This document shows, piece by piece, positions 24,155 to 35,641 of a DNA stretch of 64,000 nt. The notes under the pieces are model-generated. The model was not told where the DNA came from, searched no databases, and saw only the letters and a list, made by a program, of their open reading frames with translations. Source of the stretch: Nageia nagi (taxonomy: Eukaryota; Pinophyta); NCBI GenBank assembly GCA_050084985.1, contig JBITNC010000002.1, forward strand, positions 34,534,001 through 34,598,000, given 5' to 3'. A program made the translations under genes and the position numbers. Position 1 is the first letter of the stretch; every line of letters starts with the position of its first letter.

Positions 24155-25249
24155 TAATATGCTTTGTTAAGAAAAACTTGGCATTATACATTTTGGATAA
24201 CTTTTTATGGGTTATACTTTTTTACCTTGTTGGTTTTATTTTGTTCTTATATTTTTAGAGGATGTAGTATCTGAGGTTAGGATCCTATTGTCTTAGCATT
24301 GGTGCTATTCTTAGTTGGGAAAATTATATATATATGTATGTATATATGTATATATGTATATGTATATATGACTTGTGTCAAATTTTAATTCTATTTAGAA
24401 TGTGTAATTATGGTGATTCCCATAATACATACATAGTTAGGTTCATTCATGCTTAGGATTCATTATCAAAAATATAAAATAAAATTTATAGCATACATAC
24501 TAGCATACAAATTTGAATACACATTAAATTAGAGTCCAAAAGGAGCATTTCTATTAATAATTCAAAAAGACTACAATATCATTAGTGCCCATAGTCATAA
24601 AATAGTACATGGAGGGGGGTCATTCTTTCCTAATACTAGCATGGCTATTGGTCCCCATATCACTCCTAAATGAATTAGACTTGAAATTAGTCCTAAATAG
24701 GCTAGGCCTATTTAGTTCTATATGCTCCTCTAATGCCACAAGTTGTGATTGTTGATATCCCTTCTCGTTTAGAAACTCTTCCAGATTTTCTTGCTATGCT
24801 TGAGTACCCTATCCATCATGCTAAGAAATTATTTATTACCTTATGCCTCTCATAATTTTTTGATTATTTATTATGCTTACTCCAATGCATTAAATCTTAT
24901 CTTCAAATCTTCTAAATATTTTTCTTTAGTTTCTCCTACATTCTTAAGTTCCATGATTTCCTTGTTATTTTTCTTTACTTTTTTTGCTTTCAAATCTAAT
25001 TTTATTTGAGTTGTGATAAAAGTAAAAAATATTTTTTAGTATGATTGCATGGCTATATTATGAAACTTTTTTAGTATGATTGCATGGCTATATTGTGAAA
25101 CTAACTTGTAGGTATAAGTGTGTATCTTACCAAGATCATTCTCTAGTTTGTTGATGAGTATGTGAGATAGGCATACCAATAGGTGGCTCACTTGTGTCAT
25201 CCTTTTCCTCATCCCCTTGGTCCATCTCCCCTTTTGTGTTTGGTAGTTT
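24155..25249. other. Unassigned AT-rich DNA
   Basis: No gene is supported. The minus strand between 24,600 and 24,700 has an open stretch reading LGLISSLIHLGVIWGPIAML that I do not recognise. A 31-bp direct duplication (TTTTTTAGTATGATTGCATG and following bases) occurs near 25,031 and 25,068. Confidence 0.35.
24324..24370. repeat. TATATG microsatellite
   Basis: Alternating TATATA/TGTATG repeat of about 47 bp. Confidence 0.85.
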
Positions 25250-26950
25250 TGTTGGAATGTATAATGCATTATTGTAACCTGTATCTTCATGTAATTCACT
25301 TAATACTTAATGGTATCCCTAGATACCTTAAGTATTTAGTGAATATGATAATGTAAATTCATTAATACTTAAAACTATCCCTAAATACTTTTTAAGTATT
25401 TATGAATAATATAATGTAACTTATCTTACAGTCCATCTCATGAGCATACCCCTTGGGTAAAAGGGTGATGTGTATAATGATATTGTGCATTGGTTAAAAG
25501 ATGATCCAATGGAGGATTTTTCCCTATAATTAGAGGGCATACCCTCTTGGTTATTCACTTAAGTTTGTAGCAAAGTTATGGTCTAGAATTATTAGAAAGA
25601 GGTCTTGTAAGAGAGTGCTCTTTGAGAATAAGAAGATATTAGATTAATGGATGTACTCCCATGGTTGGAGGAACCACTTTATATATGGTATCAAATTTGT
25701 GAGATTGATTATCATATTTAAGTTATTATTATGATATTTTAGAGTGCTTTCAAATTATCATGGTAGAATAGGAATTTAGTCATTTAGGCTTTATTCCTTC
25801 AATTGGTCTCTAGAGCCATTCTTGGAGGCTCTTCATACTACTTCTTCTTCCATCTTTGGAGGTTCATCTTCATTCTTGAAAGCTAGAATCAAGTAAAGGT
25901 ATAACCTCCTACCCTCTTGATTTTTGATTATTTCATTATGATACTAATATTTTTTTGTTGTGTTAGTTCAATTTTTTAGTAAATTTGCTCATAAGTAGCA
26001 ATATATTATTATTATGCAGTTATTTACACTAATATTCTTTTGTTAGGTACATGGTTTTTATAAATTGCTTAAAATAACAATAATATATTATTGTGGAACT
26101 ATTTTTGAAATTTATAATAGTATAAGTTTGTAAAAAAATTACCATATAGACATTTCTTTTATGATTATATAAAAAAGGGGGTAAATTTTGTAAAAAAAAT
26201 TATTTCTATAGAGTAATATTTATAAATTTGTATTTTTTTTTTGGAATAAGTTTATTTACAAAGATAAATAAAAAATTTTACCAATATGTTTATTGTATTT
26301 AGTAAAAAAATAATACATTTTTTTAGTAAAATATCTTTTTTTTTAAAACAAAGATGAGGAACTTTTTTATTACAAATAATATTTTAAAATAATAATGCAT
26401 TTAGAGAAGGCATTAGTAATATAAAAAATGGGGTATATACATATGTTTATATTTTTTTTTAAAAAGGCCATTTTTTTTCCAAAAAGATATGGTATGAGAA
26501 TCCATCAAAGAGTAGTTGAAATGTTTTTTTAAATAATAATTTAAAAAAATTAAATAGAAAAGGTTTTTTGTAATAAATAAAAAAGGATCATTTAGTCTTT
26601 CCCTCCTCCCCATTCCCTTTGGCCTCATGGCCCCCTCTAACCCCTCCCTATGCACTATGCACTCCCCACTCCACCTACTACCTACTATGAAACCCCACTC
26701 TCACCCCTTCATGGGCCTCCTCTCCCCAACACTCAACCTGCATCTCATCCCTTTATGCCCTCCTAAAACCTATGTATTCCCCCATTACCATCATGTGACT
26801 CCCTCCCACCCTATTCCCCACTCCACATCCCCTTCAATGCCCTCTCTCCCTCCACCCTACTCCAGCCACCCCCCACACTTCAATCTTTCACCCACCCACA
26901 TGCACATAACCTATACCCCCTCACTAGCCTAGCCACCTTATATTGTATTC
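25250..26950 (+). mobile_element. Copia element D, 5' fragment (LTR plus leader)
   Basis: A 552-bp LTR (25,250-25,801) starts TGTTGGAATGTATAATGC like A and C and ends CCTTCA. It is followed by a PBS-like TGGTCTCTAGAGC (25,804-25,816) and by leader sequence including a C-rich island at 26,590-26,945. No gag, pol or right LTR follow before a different LTR at about 27.64 kb, so this is a truncated relative. Its LTR carries two tandem copies of the family palindrome (25,293-25,344 and 25,357-25,407). A 101-codon proline-rich frame in the C-rich island (26,627-26,932) has no support as a gene. Confidence 0.8.
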
Positions 26951-27635
26951 CCCCCTCAAAATCCATTATTTTATAACCTTATATGTGCTAAAATATATAA
27001 TGCATATTATGTTAGATATCTAAAAAAATGTAAGGGTCAATACAAGAAGTTGAGTCCACTTTATGGCTAAAAAGTGCCAATCTTTTACTGATTTTTAGGT
27101 TTGGTCACATTGATCTTAAAATTTGAAGCACTTAGATATGGAATATTTAATAAGTTTATTTTGGTAAAAATGTAGTTCTTTGAATCTAGTTTTCGCATAT
27201 ATAATTTACTCTAATACCCATAATGATAAAAATTTATTTTTGATAGGTATGAATAAATAACACTATATAAAAAATATTATTTTAGGACCATACCATGCAC
27301 ATGTCTGTCACACATATTTTGATCTAAAATAAAGTATTTTGTTAAATCCTTTTAGGGAAAGATACCTAACTCAATGAAGCTTTTCCTAGATAGTTTTCAT
27401 AAATTTTTCATGAATATTAATTTTTTATGGGTCACAATTATGGTTTTGAAAAATGCTCATGTTTGGCATGCATAATTTGACCTAAATTTTGTCATTTGTT
27501 TAAATTTATTTTTTAAATTTTGTAGATAATTATGTAAAGGTTATCCCCATATATTTTATTTCTCAAAATTCCTAACAAATAAAAAGTTATTAAAAATAAA
27601 AATTTAGTTTTAAATTTTTCCATGTCATAAAACTT
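26951..27635. other. Unassigned AT-rich DNA
   Basis: Nothing recognisable. It lies between the truncated element D and the LTR of element B and may be leader sequence of D or older flanking DNA. Confidence 0.4.
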
Positions 27636-27639
27636 CCTC

Positions 27640-28174
27640 TTTATGTGGACTCATATTCTTACACCCACACATAACCTCCTTAATGTTATCCACTTAAATA
27701 CTTTCTCAAGTATTTAAGTGAATAAATAATTAAAGAGACTTACCCCATACATAACTTACTTGTAACACATGCTTATTCCTAAGGATAATGGGAAAGCTTT
27801 TCCATTGGATATTAGTGTGCACCTTGGATATTAGAGTGACCCAAAGTGTGTATTTCTCCTATATATAGAGGGTTTCTTGTTATTATTATTAACTCAATTT
27901 TGTAGTACAAAAATGCTCTTAATTTTTAAGGAGATAAGGAGAGGAAGAACTTCTTATCATTGTAAGAGTTATCTTGGGAAGTAAAGGATTCTAGCATTAG
28001 AGTGGACTACTGTAACCCTTGTGGGAGGAACCACTATAATCTCTTGTCTCATTTGTGTGAATGAGTTTGTGAGATTGTTATATTATTGTTATGCTTTGTT
28101 AGTTGATGTTTAGAGTGAGCTTTCATTAGCTCTTATATATAAGGAAATTTTTGTGTTAGTCTTAATTCCTTCAA
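27640..28174 (+). repeat. 5' LTR of element B (diverged)
   Basis: Resembles the A/C/D LTRs mainly in layout: palindrome CACTTAAATACTT-TCTC-AAGTATTTAAGTG at 27,691-27,720, a TATA-like CCTATATATAGAGGG near 27,859-27,873, a GGAGGAACCACT block near 28,022, and a TTCCTTCA end. No PBS is recognisable after it (TGCGACACC follows). The start is not precisely defined. Confidence 0.65.
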
Positions 28175-29986
28175 TGCGACACCCCCTCCCCCTCCATTTT
28201 TTTATATACAAGTTTTTAATGTATGTATAAACATTGTTAGAAGTATAAATTATGTTGAAGTTTCACTTTTAGGTTCAAGTTTCGAGGAATATTTTCCTCT
28301 TTAGTGAAATTGGTTTTGTCTTCTCCATAGTGGGATGAAATTTATGAGTAAATGGAAGAGGTTCCCTTTGACATTACATTTATTACACACTTGTAGGTCT
28401 TATAGAAAAAATACTTTTCCATATTAAATATTATCATGGATTTTTTTTTTTTGAAGTTTGAAAATTATTTTTGAAAAGTGGGATGCATAATTATTTTTTG
28501 GGAGGTTTTTTTTAAAAAAAAATGTGGAGTTCTTTTGTTTACCAAAATCGTATATATTTTTAAAAAAGATGGAGGACATATTGGTTAAATTATTTTTTTT
28601 TAAATATGTTTTTAAGGGGAGTTATTTTTTGAAAAAATTGAAATTATTTAAAAAAAAGGGGGATAAATTTTTAGAGGATTCTAAGCCAAGGAAAATTCTA
28701 AGTATTGTTTTAAAAAGGGGGAGGTTAATTAAGAATTTTTTTTAACATCATGGGAGTTAATTTTAAGGGGAAATTTTTTCAAATGGGAGATAATTCTCTT
28801 TGAAGGGGTGAATAAGTTTTAGGAGTATTTTTACTCAAAAATTAAGGGGAAAACCTTGAAATAAGGTATTAATTTTTTAAGCAATTATTTTTTGATGAAG
28901 TATCATTATAAATATGGAATTAAGTATTTTTTATGGAAAAATTATTTTTCTCTCTTTCTCAAAAATTTAAAAGAAAAAACTTGCTAAGTGTATTTTTTTA
29001 AGCATAGAATATTTTTATGCCTTAACTCAAAAATTAAAAGAGGAAAATTTTTAATAAAAAGGGGGGACACATTGATTTAAGTTTTTTGTAAAACTAGTAG
29101 ACTTTGCAATTTTTTATCTCTTATCCTTGTAAAAATGTCCTCTTGGGGTTGTGAACAAAACCCTTTAGACTTTAAGGCTTTAAATGAATGTATATTGTGA
29201 TATTTTTGTATTTTTTTCATATCTTGCAAATCATAAATATTGAAATTACCCCCTAAAATAAGCACATTCATACTTTTATTCTAGAACATGATTTGTTTGG
29301 GGAGCCATGAGGGAAGGATAGGAAAAACTAGAGCCTTTAGTTCATTGATCCAAATGGTGTAAAGTTTGTACTTCTTAATTGCTCATAAGTCCTATGTTGG
29401 TCTTAACAAAACTCCATATAGGTGGACAAGCATGTGTGTAGTGATACCATATGTTTGCATATCCATTCAGGGATTATCTTGATAACCTAGGAGGATAACT
29501 TGAAACCTAATCAAGATAAAATTTAACTGATCCAACATACATCATACCCTTGGAAAATAGCTAGTACATATCCTTGTGAGAGTATATTATTATTGATCAT
29601 AAGGTAATTATTTGACGATTTTTAGGACTTGAATTTCATCACCAAGTGTTGCATGAGGGCATCTAGGTGAAAGCCTAATTTTAAACAAAAAAATAATCTC
29701 AAATCTAACCAATATACAATAATGTTACTTGGTTATGATGAAATGTTAGATATATAATTTGATGAGATTGAAAGTTTTTTGCATATGTGAAATTGGTTAC
29801 CAATTTAAGAATGCCTTATTGATTACCTTTGGTTAAAATTCAACATGTATGATTGATTAATTGAACAAATTCAACATATATGATTGATTAATTTGAACAA
29901 ACTCAACATGTATGGTTGATTAATTTTGGCTTACAAATCTAACATGCTTAAATTGGTCAATAATTTCACCATGTTTTGTAGAAAAT
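28175..29986 (+). other. Leader of element B
   Basis: AT-rich with G/T-rich patches between 28,440 and 28,830. The frame at 28,524-28,745 is Lys/Phe-rich from poly-A/T runs and unlikely to be coding. The last 900 bp is recognisably related to the end of the leaders in A and C. Confidence 0.6.
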
Positions 29987-32900
29987 ATGAGACTTCTATA
30001 TACCCGAACACATCCTACATAGTTTCAATTATGGTATTTGGGAACATAGGATGAAAGCAAACCACCAAGCATGAGAATGGTGGAAAATGATAAACAAAAA
30101 CCATTTTGCTCCAATAAATGAGAAAACACTTGAGGCTTATAATACAAATAATGAATTAGCAACCTATGTTTCATATGAAGTCCTTCTCATGATCTCTTCT
30201 TTAAAATCCATAAAGGAAGCTTAGGATAAGCTAAATAAAATCCACCTTTATGCCAAATTCTATAGGAGGTTCACCATCCTCCAAAAATTGTTGCAATCAT
30301 GTTAAGAGAAATGATAATGTTGCAATATACTTGAACAAGATTGTTGATCTTAGGATCCAACTTGTGGGGTGTGGCTGCAACTGGATCAATAATGAGTTTA
30401 TAATGTTCATCATCCTTTAAAGCCTCTTTATTAAATTTATTCACTTCATGACATTCATTGAGATGAGGTTTAATGATGAAGAAGTGTTCTTCTTGGAAAA
30501 TATTTCAAGGCTTCTTCTGAAACATGAGGAAACACTCAATAAAAATTTGTTGATCTTCAATCCTAAGGATCAGTTTATGGAACTAGAATCAACAAAGACT
30601 CACTTCAAAAATATGTTCAAAAAATAAAATATATCTTACCATGCTCTAAAAAATGATTTCAATAAAAGTGGAAACAAATAGCAGATTGGCCATGATAAGT
30701 CTAGCAAATCTAAATACAAAGACAAATTTGATGGTAATTGTAATTTTTGTGGCATATATGGTCATAGGGAATCATATTACTATGAGAAAAAAAAGAAAAA
30801 GGTGGTAAAGAAACTAAAAAGGCAAACAATTTCAAAGGCAAGAAGAAGAAGGATAATTTTCTTTTGTTTATGGTCTTTACTCCAAGTCTCACACTTTCTC
30901 AAATGATTGGATTGTTGACTCTAGGTGCAAGAATCATATGTATTTTGATAAGAATAAGTTTGAAAAAAATTTTAAGTATAGAAAATATGTAGTTATGATA
31001 GGTGATAATTCAATTCTTGAATTCCAAGGTATTGGGAATGTGTTGTTGAATGGAAAGGTTCTTGAAAATATGCTTTATGTGATTAAACTTAGTACAAATA
31101 TTCTTTCCATAATTCAAGTTGCAAGGAAAGGATACTCATTCAAGTTCAACTCACACTCCTAGTGCATTAATAAGGTACTTGATACTTTAGTGAAAGGATC
31201 AATGATATATGATCTCTACATTATGGATCAAGTGCCAACAAAGAAGTGCCTTGCTATGAATATTTGCTCTAAGGGAAATCTTTGGCACCATAGATTAGGC
31301 CACCTTAACCACAAAAGCATTTAAGTTATAAAAAATGAACTTGTCAAATATTTTATTTTTAAATCACCTATAATTGATCTTTGTGATAAGTACATCTTAA
31401 TAAGATGAATAGGAAAAATTTTAAGCAAGATAAGACAGCAAAGGAAACTCAACCACTACAGCTTATGCATTTATATTTGATGGGTCCATTTTATACTAAG
31501 TCTCTTGGGAGAGCATCTTATGTATTTAACTTCATTAATGACTTTAGTAATATGATATTTAGTTATATACTCGAGCACAAGGATCAATCATTTGATAGGT
31601 TGAATGACTATTACATAAAATATGGGATCAAGAGGTAATTCACAATCCCTTACACCCATCAACAAAATTGTGTTGCCAAAAGAAAGAATAGAACCATTCA
31701 TGAAATGTCTAGGTGCATGTTGGTAAATCTCATTAGTATCTTATAAGTTGAAGTTGTGAGTACTATGATCTACACCCTAAATAGATACCCTACGAAAGTA
31801 GTTGAAGGAAAAACCTTGTATGAGGTGTGGATGGGAAAGAAACCTAACATCTCTCACCTTAAGGTTTTGCATTATGATTCCTATACCTTCATTATTTTTG
31901 AGAAAGGAAATAATATGTAAAATAAATCCAAAAATTGCATCTTTATGGGCTATAATAGTCACCATAGAGGCTACAAGCTCCACTCTCCTTCCTCCAAAGT
32001 AGTTTTCATCTTGAGGGATGTAAAGTTCAATAAACTTCTAAAGCAATATGCTTTTTGTGATGACTTGAATGATTTTTATGACTCTTTTGTTGCACCTAAT
32101 TGGATGGATATCTATGTAGATAAGTAACCTTAGGATAAACATTCTTCAACACAAATGATAACCAAAAGTATGACCTTAAACAAATCCAAATTTTCCAAAA
32201 TTAATAACAAGAATGAGCCCTCATCATTCAAAGAAGCTTTGAAGCATAAATGTTGAATGAAAGCCATGAAAGTGGAGTATGAGGCTCTAATGAAAAATCA
32301 AACTTGAGACTTGGTTCCCTATCCCAATGAATGAATTATGATTGGTAATAAGTGGATTTACAAGGTTAGATATAATTTATTTGGAGAAATTGAGAAATAC
32401 AAGGAAAGATTAGTAGCTATGTGTTTCACTCATAAATACAAAGTTGATAATGAGAAAACCTTTACAGATATTGGATTCTTAAAGTGCTTCTCTAATATAC
32501 TTTGCAGATATTGGATTCTTAAAGTGCTTCTCTAATATATTCCTATATGTGCTCAATTAGGGAAAATATTGGTCTTGATTCTTCTATATGTGGATGATCT
32601 TTTGATCACAGAAAATAATAATGAAATCATCTAAGAGTACATATCCAAACTTAAGGAAACATTTGAAATGAATAATCTTGGTCTCTTGCACTACTACATT
32701 GGTACACAAGTGTACCAATACAAATATTGTACTTTCCTTAGTCAATCCATGTATATATTAGACATAGTACAAAAGTTTAGAATGGATGAATGCAAACTTG
32801 TTGCGATCCTAGTATCTCATGGAATCACTCTAACTCTTAGCTCCAATTCTTAGTTGGAAGATGCTACATCTTATAGGAAACTAAGTGGCAGTCTTCTTTA

Positions 32901-33539
32901 TATGACTATCTCCAAGCCATATATTTCCTTTGTTGTTAATATTATGGGATGGTTTATGTAAAAATCATATGTTGAGCATCTCAATGTTAAGAAAATCTTG
33001 AGGTATGTTGTGGGAATGAAGGATCTTGCTTTCAAGTATTTCAACTTTTTCTCATTTATTCTCTCAAGGTACTCAAATTTTGACTATGGGGGAGATAGAT
33101 ATGACAAGAAATCAAACTTTGCTTATGTGTTTAGCATTGGTTTGGGTGTTATCTCTTTTAAAAAGTAGCCTAATACTCTTTCCACCATAAAAGCAGAATA
33201 TCAATCCATGTCAGTCATGACCAAGAAGCTATTTGGTTTAAGAATGTTTTGAAAGAAATTGGATATGAGAAAGCTCACCCATATCAAATTTCTTTAGATA
33301 ATAAATTGGTCATTACCTTGGAAAAGAACCCTATTTTCCATTATAGAATAAAAATATTAAAATCCAAGCATATTTTATCATGGGGAAGGTTTTGTATGGT
33401 ATCCTATAATTACAGTATTATTCATTAGTCCTAAAATCCATTGATTTGTTCACCAAGCCCCATCTTGAAGCTTAATTTTGCAAGCTTAGGGAATTTATAT
33501 GGTTGGTGAAGTGGCCTTCAAGGGGGAGTGAAGATTTAA
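29987..33539 (+). pseudogene. Element B gag-pol polyprotein (broken)
   Basis: Starts near ATG 29,987. The gag core reads MISSLKSIKEA and RRFTILQKLLQSC. The zinc knuckle (about 30,736) reads CNFCGIYGHRESYY: the first two Cys and the His are kept and the last Cys is Tyr, the complementary pattern to A and C. Protease is close to intact, with VDSRCKNH. Integrase has HHRLGHLNHKS, LMGPFYTKSLGRASY and PYTHQQN, but the catalytic Glu is Lys at 31,678-31,680. RT has YVDDLLI at about 32,589. Part of RT (about 32,480) is deleted and a 48-bp stretch is duplicated (GCAGATATTGGATTCTTAAA and following). Many stops. Confidence 0.85.
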
Positions 33540-33880
33540 TTATTGTTGAATTCATGTCTATGATGACAACTTCATCCCTAGGAGGTTTTTTTAGATGTAT
33601 AGTGTTGATCTTTTTATGTACATCTTCGTGCTTAGTTTGCTATGTGTGATGAATTAGTTGTATATGTTTTAGTATATGATGGCTTTTGCTAAGCACTATT
33701 TCAATTATCCATATGTGAGGAACTAGTTTATGCATTTTGGCATTATTTAGTTATCCATATGTGAGGAACTTGTATATGCTTATGCTCTATGAGGAACTTG
33801 TATATGCTTATGCTCTATTTTTTTATGTTGATCAACATGTATTTTTATACAATAAGTAACTAGAGTATTGGCTTGAAATC

Positions 33881-35119
33881 TTCTTCTTCTTCCGCTTCAC
33901 TCTCACCTTTGGTAGCTTTGCTAGGTCCTCTTTGGTGTAGATACCAAGCTCCTATAGCTTAGATCTTGCCCACTAGTATATGTAATCTTGCTCAAATTGT
34001 AACCCATCATATATGTCATCAACCTCCTCATCACTATCACTACCTAACTCATCATCTTATGGTGATTCCCAATCTTATTTCCACTTGGGTAATATTTCAT
34101 ATATCCAATGATCATATGTCATATGCCTCCTTTTGCATAAAACTAGCCTACATAGAAGTGCCACTAATTGTTTCTTGCCAAATTATCGCATCATACAATC
34201 AATTCTATATTGCTCTATGAAGGTATTCCTTTTCTAGAGGTAGCAAGGTGTCCTTTGACACCCTATTTCTCCCCTTGATTCATTATCCCAATAGGGTAGG
34301 GTTGCATAGGGTCTATAAATAATGTCATATGCAACCAAATAAAATATTGTATGTTAGTTCATGATTTTATATTATGTAAATGTACTAAAAAATAAATAAT
34401 TATTTGACATACTTCATATTAGCCACTAGGTTTTCCACCACCTTTCACCATGCCTAAACTCCTTTGAGCTAACAAATGAGCTTGTTACGTTTAGTCCATG
34501 TGAACCATGTGGGATCATTAGTTTACATCGCTAATACTGATAGCTCTTTAGGTTTGACTACATAAATATGTTCATAATCCCAACATTGTAATACAAAATC
34601 ATGTGACACTCTCTTACCACCCTTTTGAACCATAAAAAAGTTGTGTAGGTCATGATGTAATTGTGCTAGAATGAAGGGTTCCCATACAAGCCTCACAGCT
34701 TGGTGTATCTTATGGATCACATGAATAAGCCCAAGTGGAAATATCTCATATTTTTTATTTAGATACACAATACTATCAATGTAGGCTTCCATGATGAGTC
34801 AAACTCACCTCATCCTCTTTTATTTCCTTTGGAATGCTTGATGAAGGTATGTCCCCTTATTACCATTAGGATATACTTTGATCCCTATGATCCTTGTAGC
34901 TAACTAACCCTTCAGCTAGCCTTTGGGTTATTCCATCATGAATGAAAATAAGTCTACCTTTCACAAGAACGTAAAGAATCTTGTGAATGTCCTTCAGAAT
35001 AATGGTCACCACTCCCATAGGAAAATGAATTGTATTGGTGGTCTTGGACCACCTCTCCATCAAGCTCGTAAGCATGTGTCTATCCACTTATACATATGAG
35101 GCTTGTAGAAGGTATCCCA
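33881..35119 (-). pseudogene. Plant mobile domain (PMD) protein gene, main part, interrupted by element C
   Basis: The PMD (MAIN-like, aminotransferase-like plant mobile domain) occurs in plant nuclear proteins and in some plant transposons. Minus-strand reading from 35,119 gives GYLLQASY, a stop, then DRHMLTSLMERWSKTTNTIH, FPMGVVTIILKDIHKILYV and LVKGRLIF, the typical start of the domain (xLxxLxERWxxxTxTFHxPxGE). Further down come WEPFILAQLHHDLHNFF and LLQCWDYEHI-like sequence (34,523-34,792), another PMD landmark. Near 33,885-33,955 a basic tail reads GIYTKEDLAKLPKVRVKRKK. Stops and frameshifts break it. The N-terminal continuation lies at 44,428 on the other side of element C. The left end abuts element B. 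Confidence 0.8.
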
Positions 35120-35627
35120 TGTTGGAATGTATAATGCATTATTGTAAAGGTTGTATTAAATATTCTATGTAAATTCATTAATACTTAAGAGTATCATTTT
35201 ATACCTCAAGTATTTAAGTGAATATGATAATGTAACTTGTCCTACACTCCATGTCATGAGCATGCCCCTTGGGTAAAAAGATGTGCATGTCATGCTTTTG
35301 TACATTGGATAAAAAGGTGATCCACAGAGGGATTTTGGCCTATAAATAGAAGGCTTTCTCTTTGTGATCACACACGAATTTGTAGAGTAAAGTTATGCTA
35401 TAGGATAGAAGTGTAGGAGTTGAGATTAGGAGGATTGTAAGAGAGTTGTATTTGTGATTGAAGCAAAGATCTAGTTAGTGGATGTACTCCTAGTTGGAGG
35501 AACCACTTTACATCTTGAGTTACTTTGTGAGATTTTCTTATGTGTGAGTTTGTTAGATATGAATTTGAGAGCTTTTCATGTGATCTTGGTAGTTTAGGAT
35601 TTTTCTTGTTATAATTCAATTCTCTCA
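35120..35627 (+). repeat. 5' LTR of element C
   Basis: TGTTGGAATG...TCTCTCA, 508 bp. Palindrome at 35,173-35,224, TATA box TATAAATA at 35,341-35,348. Confidence 0.95.
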
Positions 35628-35629
35628 TT

Positions 35630-35641
35630 TGGTATTAGAGC
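35630..35641 (+). other. Primer binding site, element C
   Basis: TGGTATTAGAGC, one base different from the initiator tRNA-Met complement in element A. Confidence 0.85.

Larger units (their letters stand above)
27640..33880 (+). mobile_element. Copia element B (diverged relative of A/C, no 3' LTR)
   Basis: A diverged LTR ends at about 28,174 (ATTCCTTCA); its 5' boundary near 27,640 is uncertain. Leader sequence follows, then a broken gag-pol. The leader shares the motif TTGTGAACAAAACCC region (29,150) with A and C. The 3' region keeps the GTGAGGAACT repeat. Sequence similarity to C stops at about 33,870-33,885, where PMD-gene sequence begins, and no 3' LTR or PPT-LTR junction is found. The element is therefore truncated on the right. 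Confidence 0.8.

Noticed and set aside
26627-26932. 101-codon proline-rich frame
   Set aside because: It lies in the C-rich island of a truncated retroelement leader; composition alone explains the Pro/Ser/His content and it has no counterpart frame in A or C.
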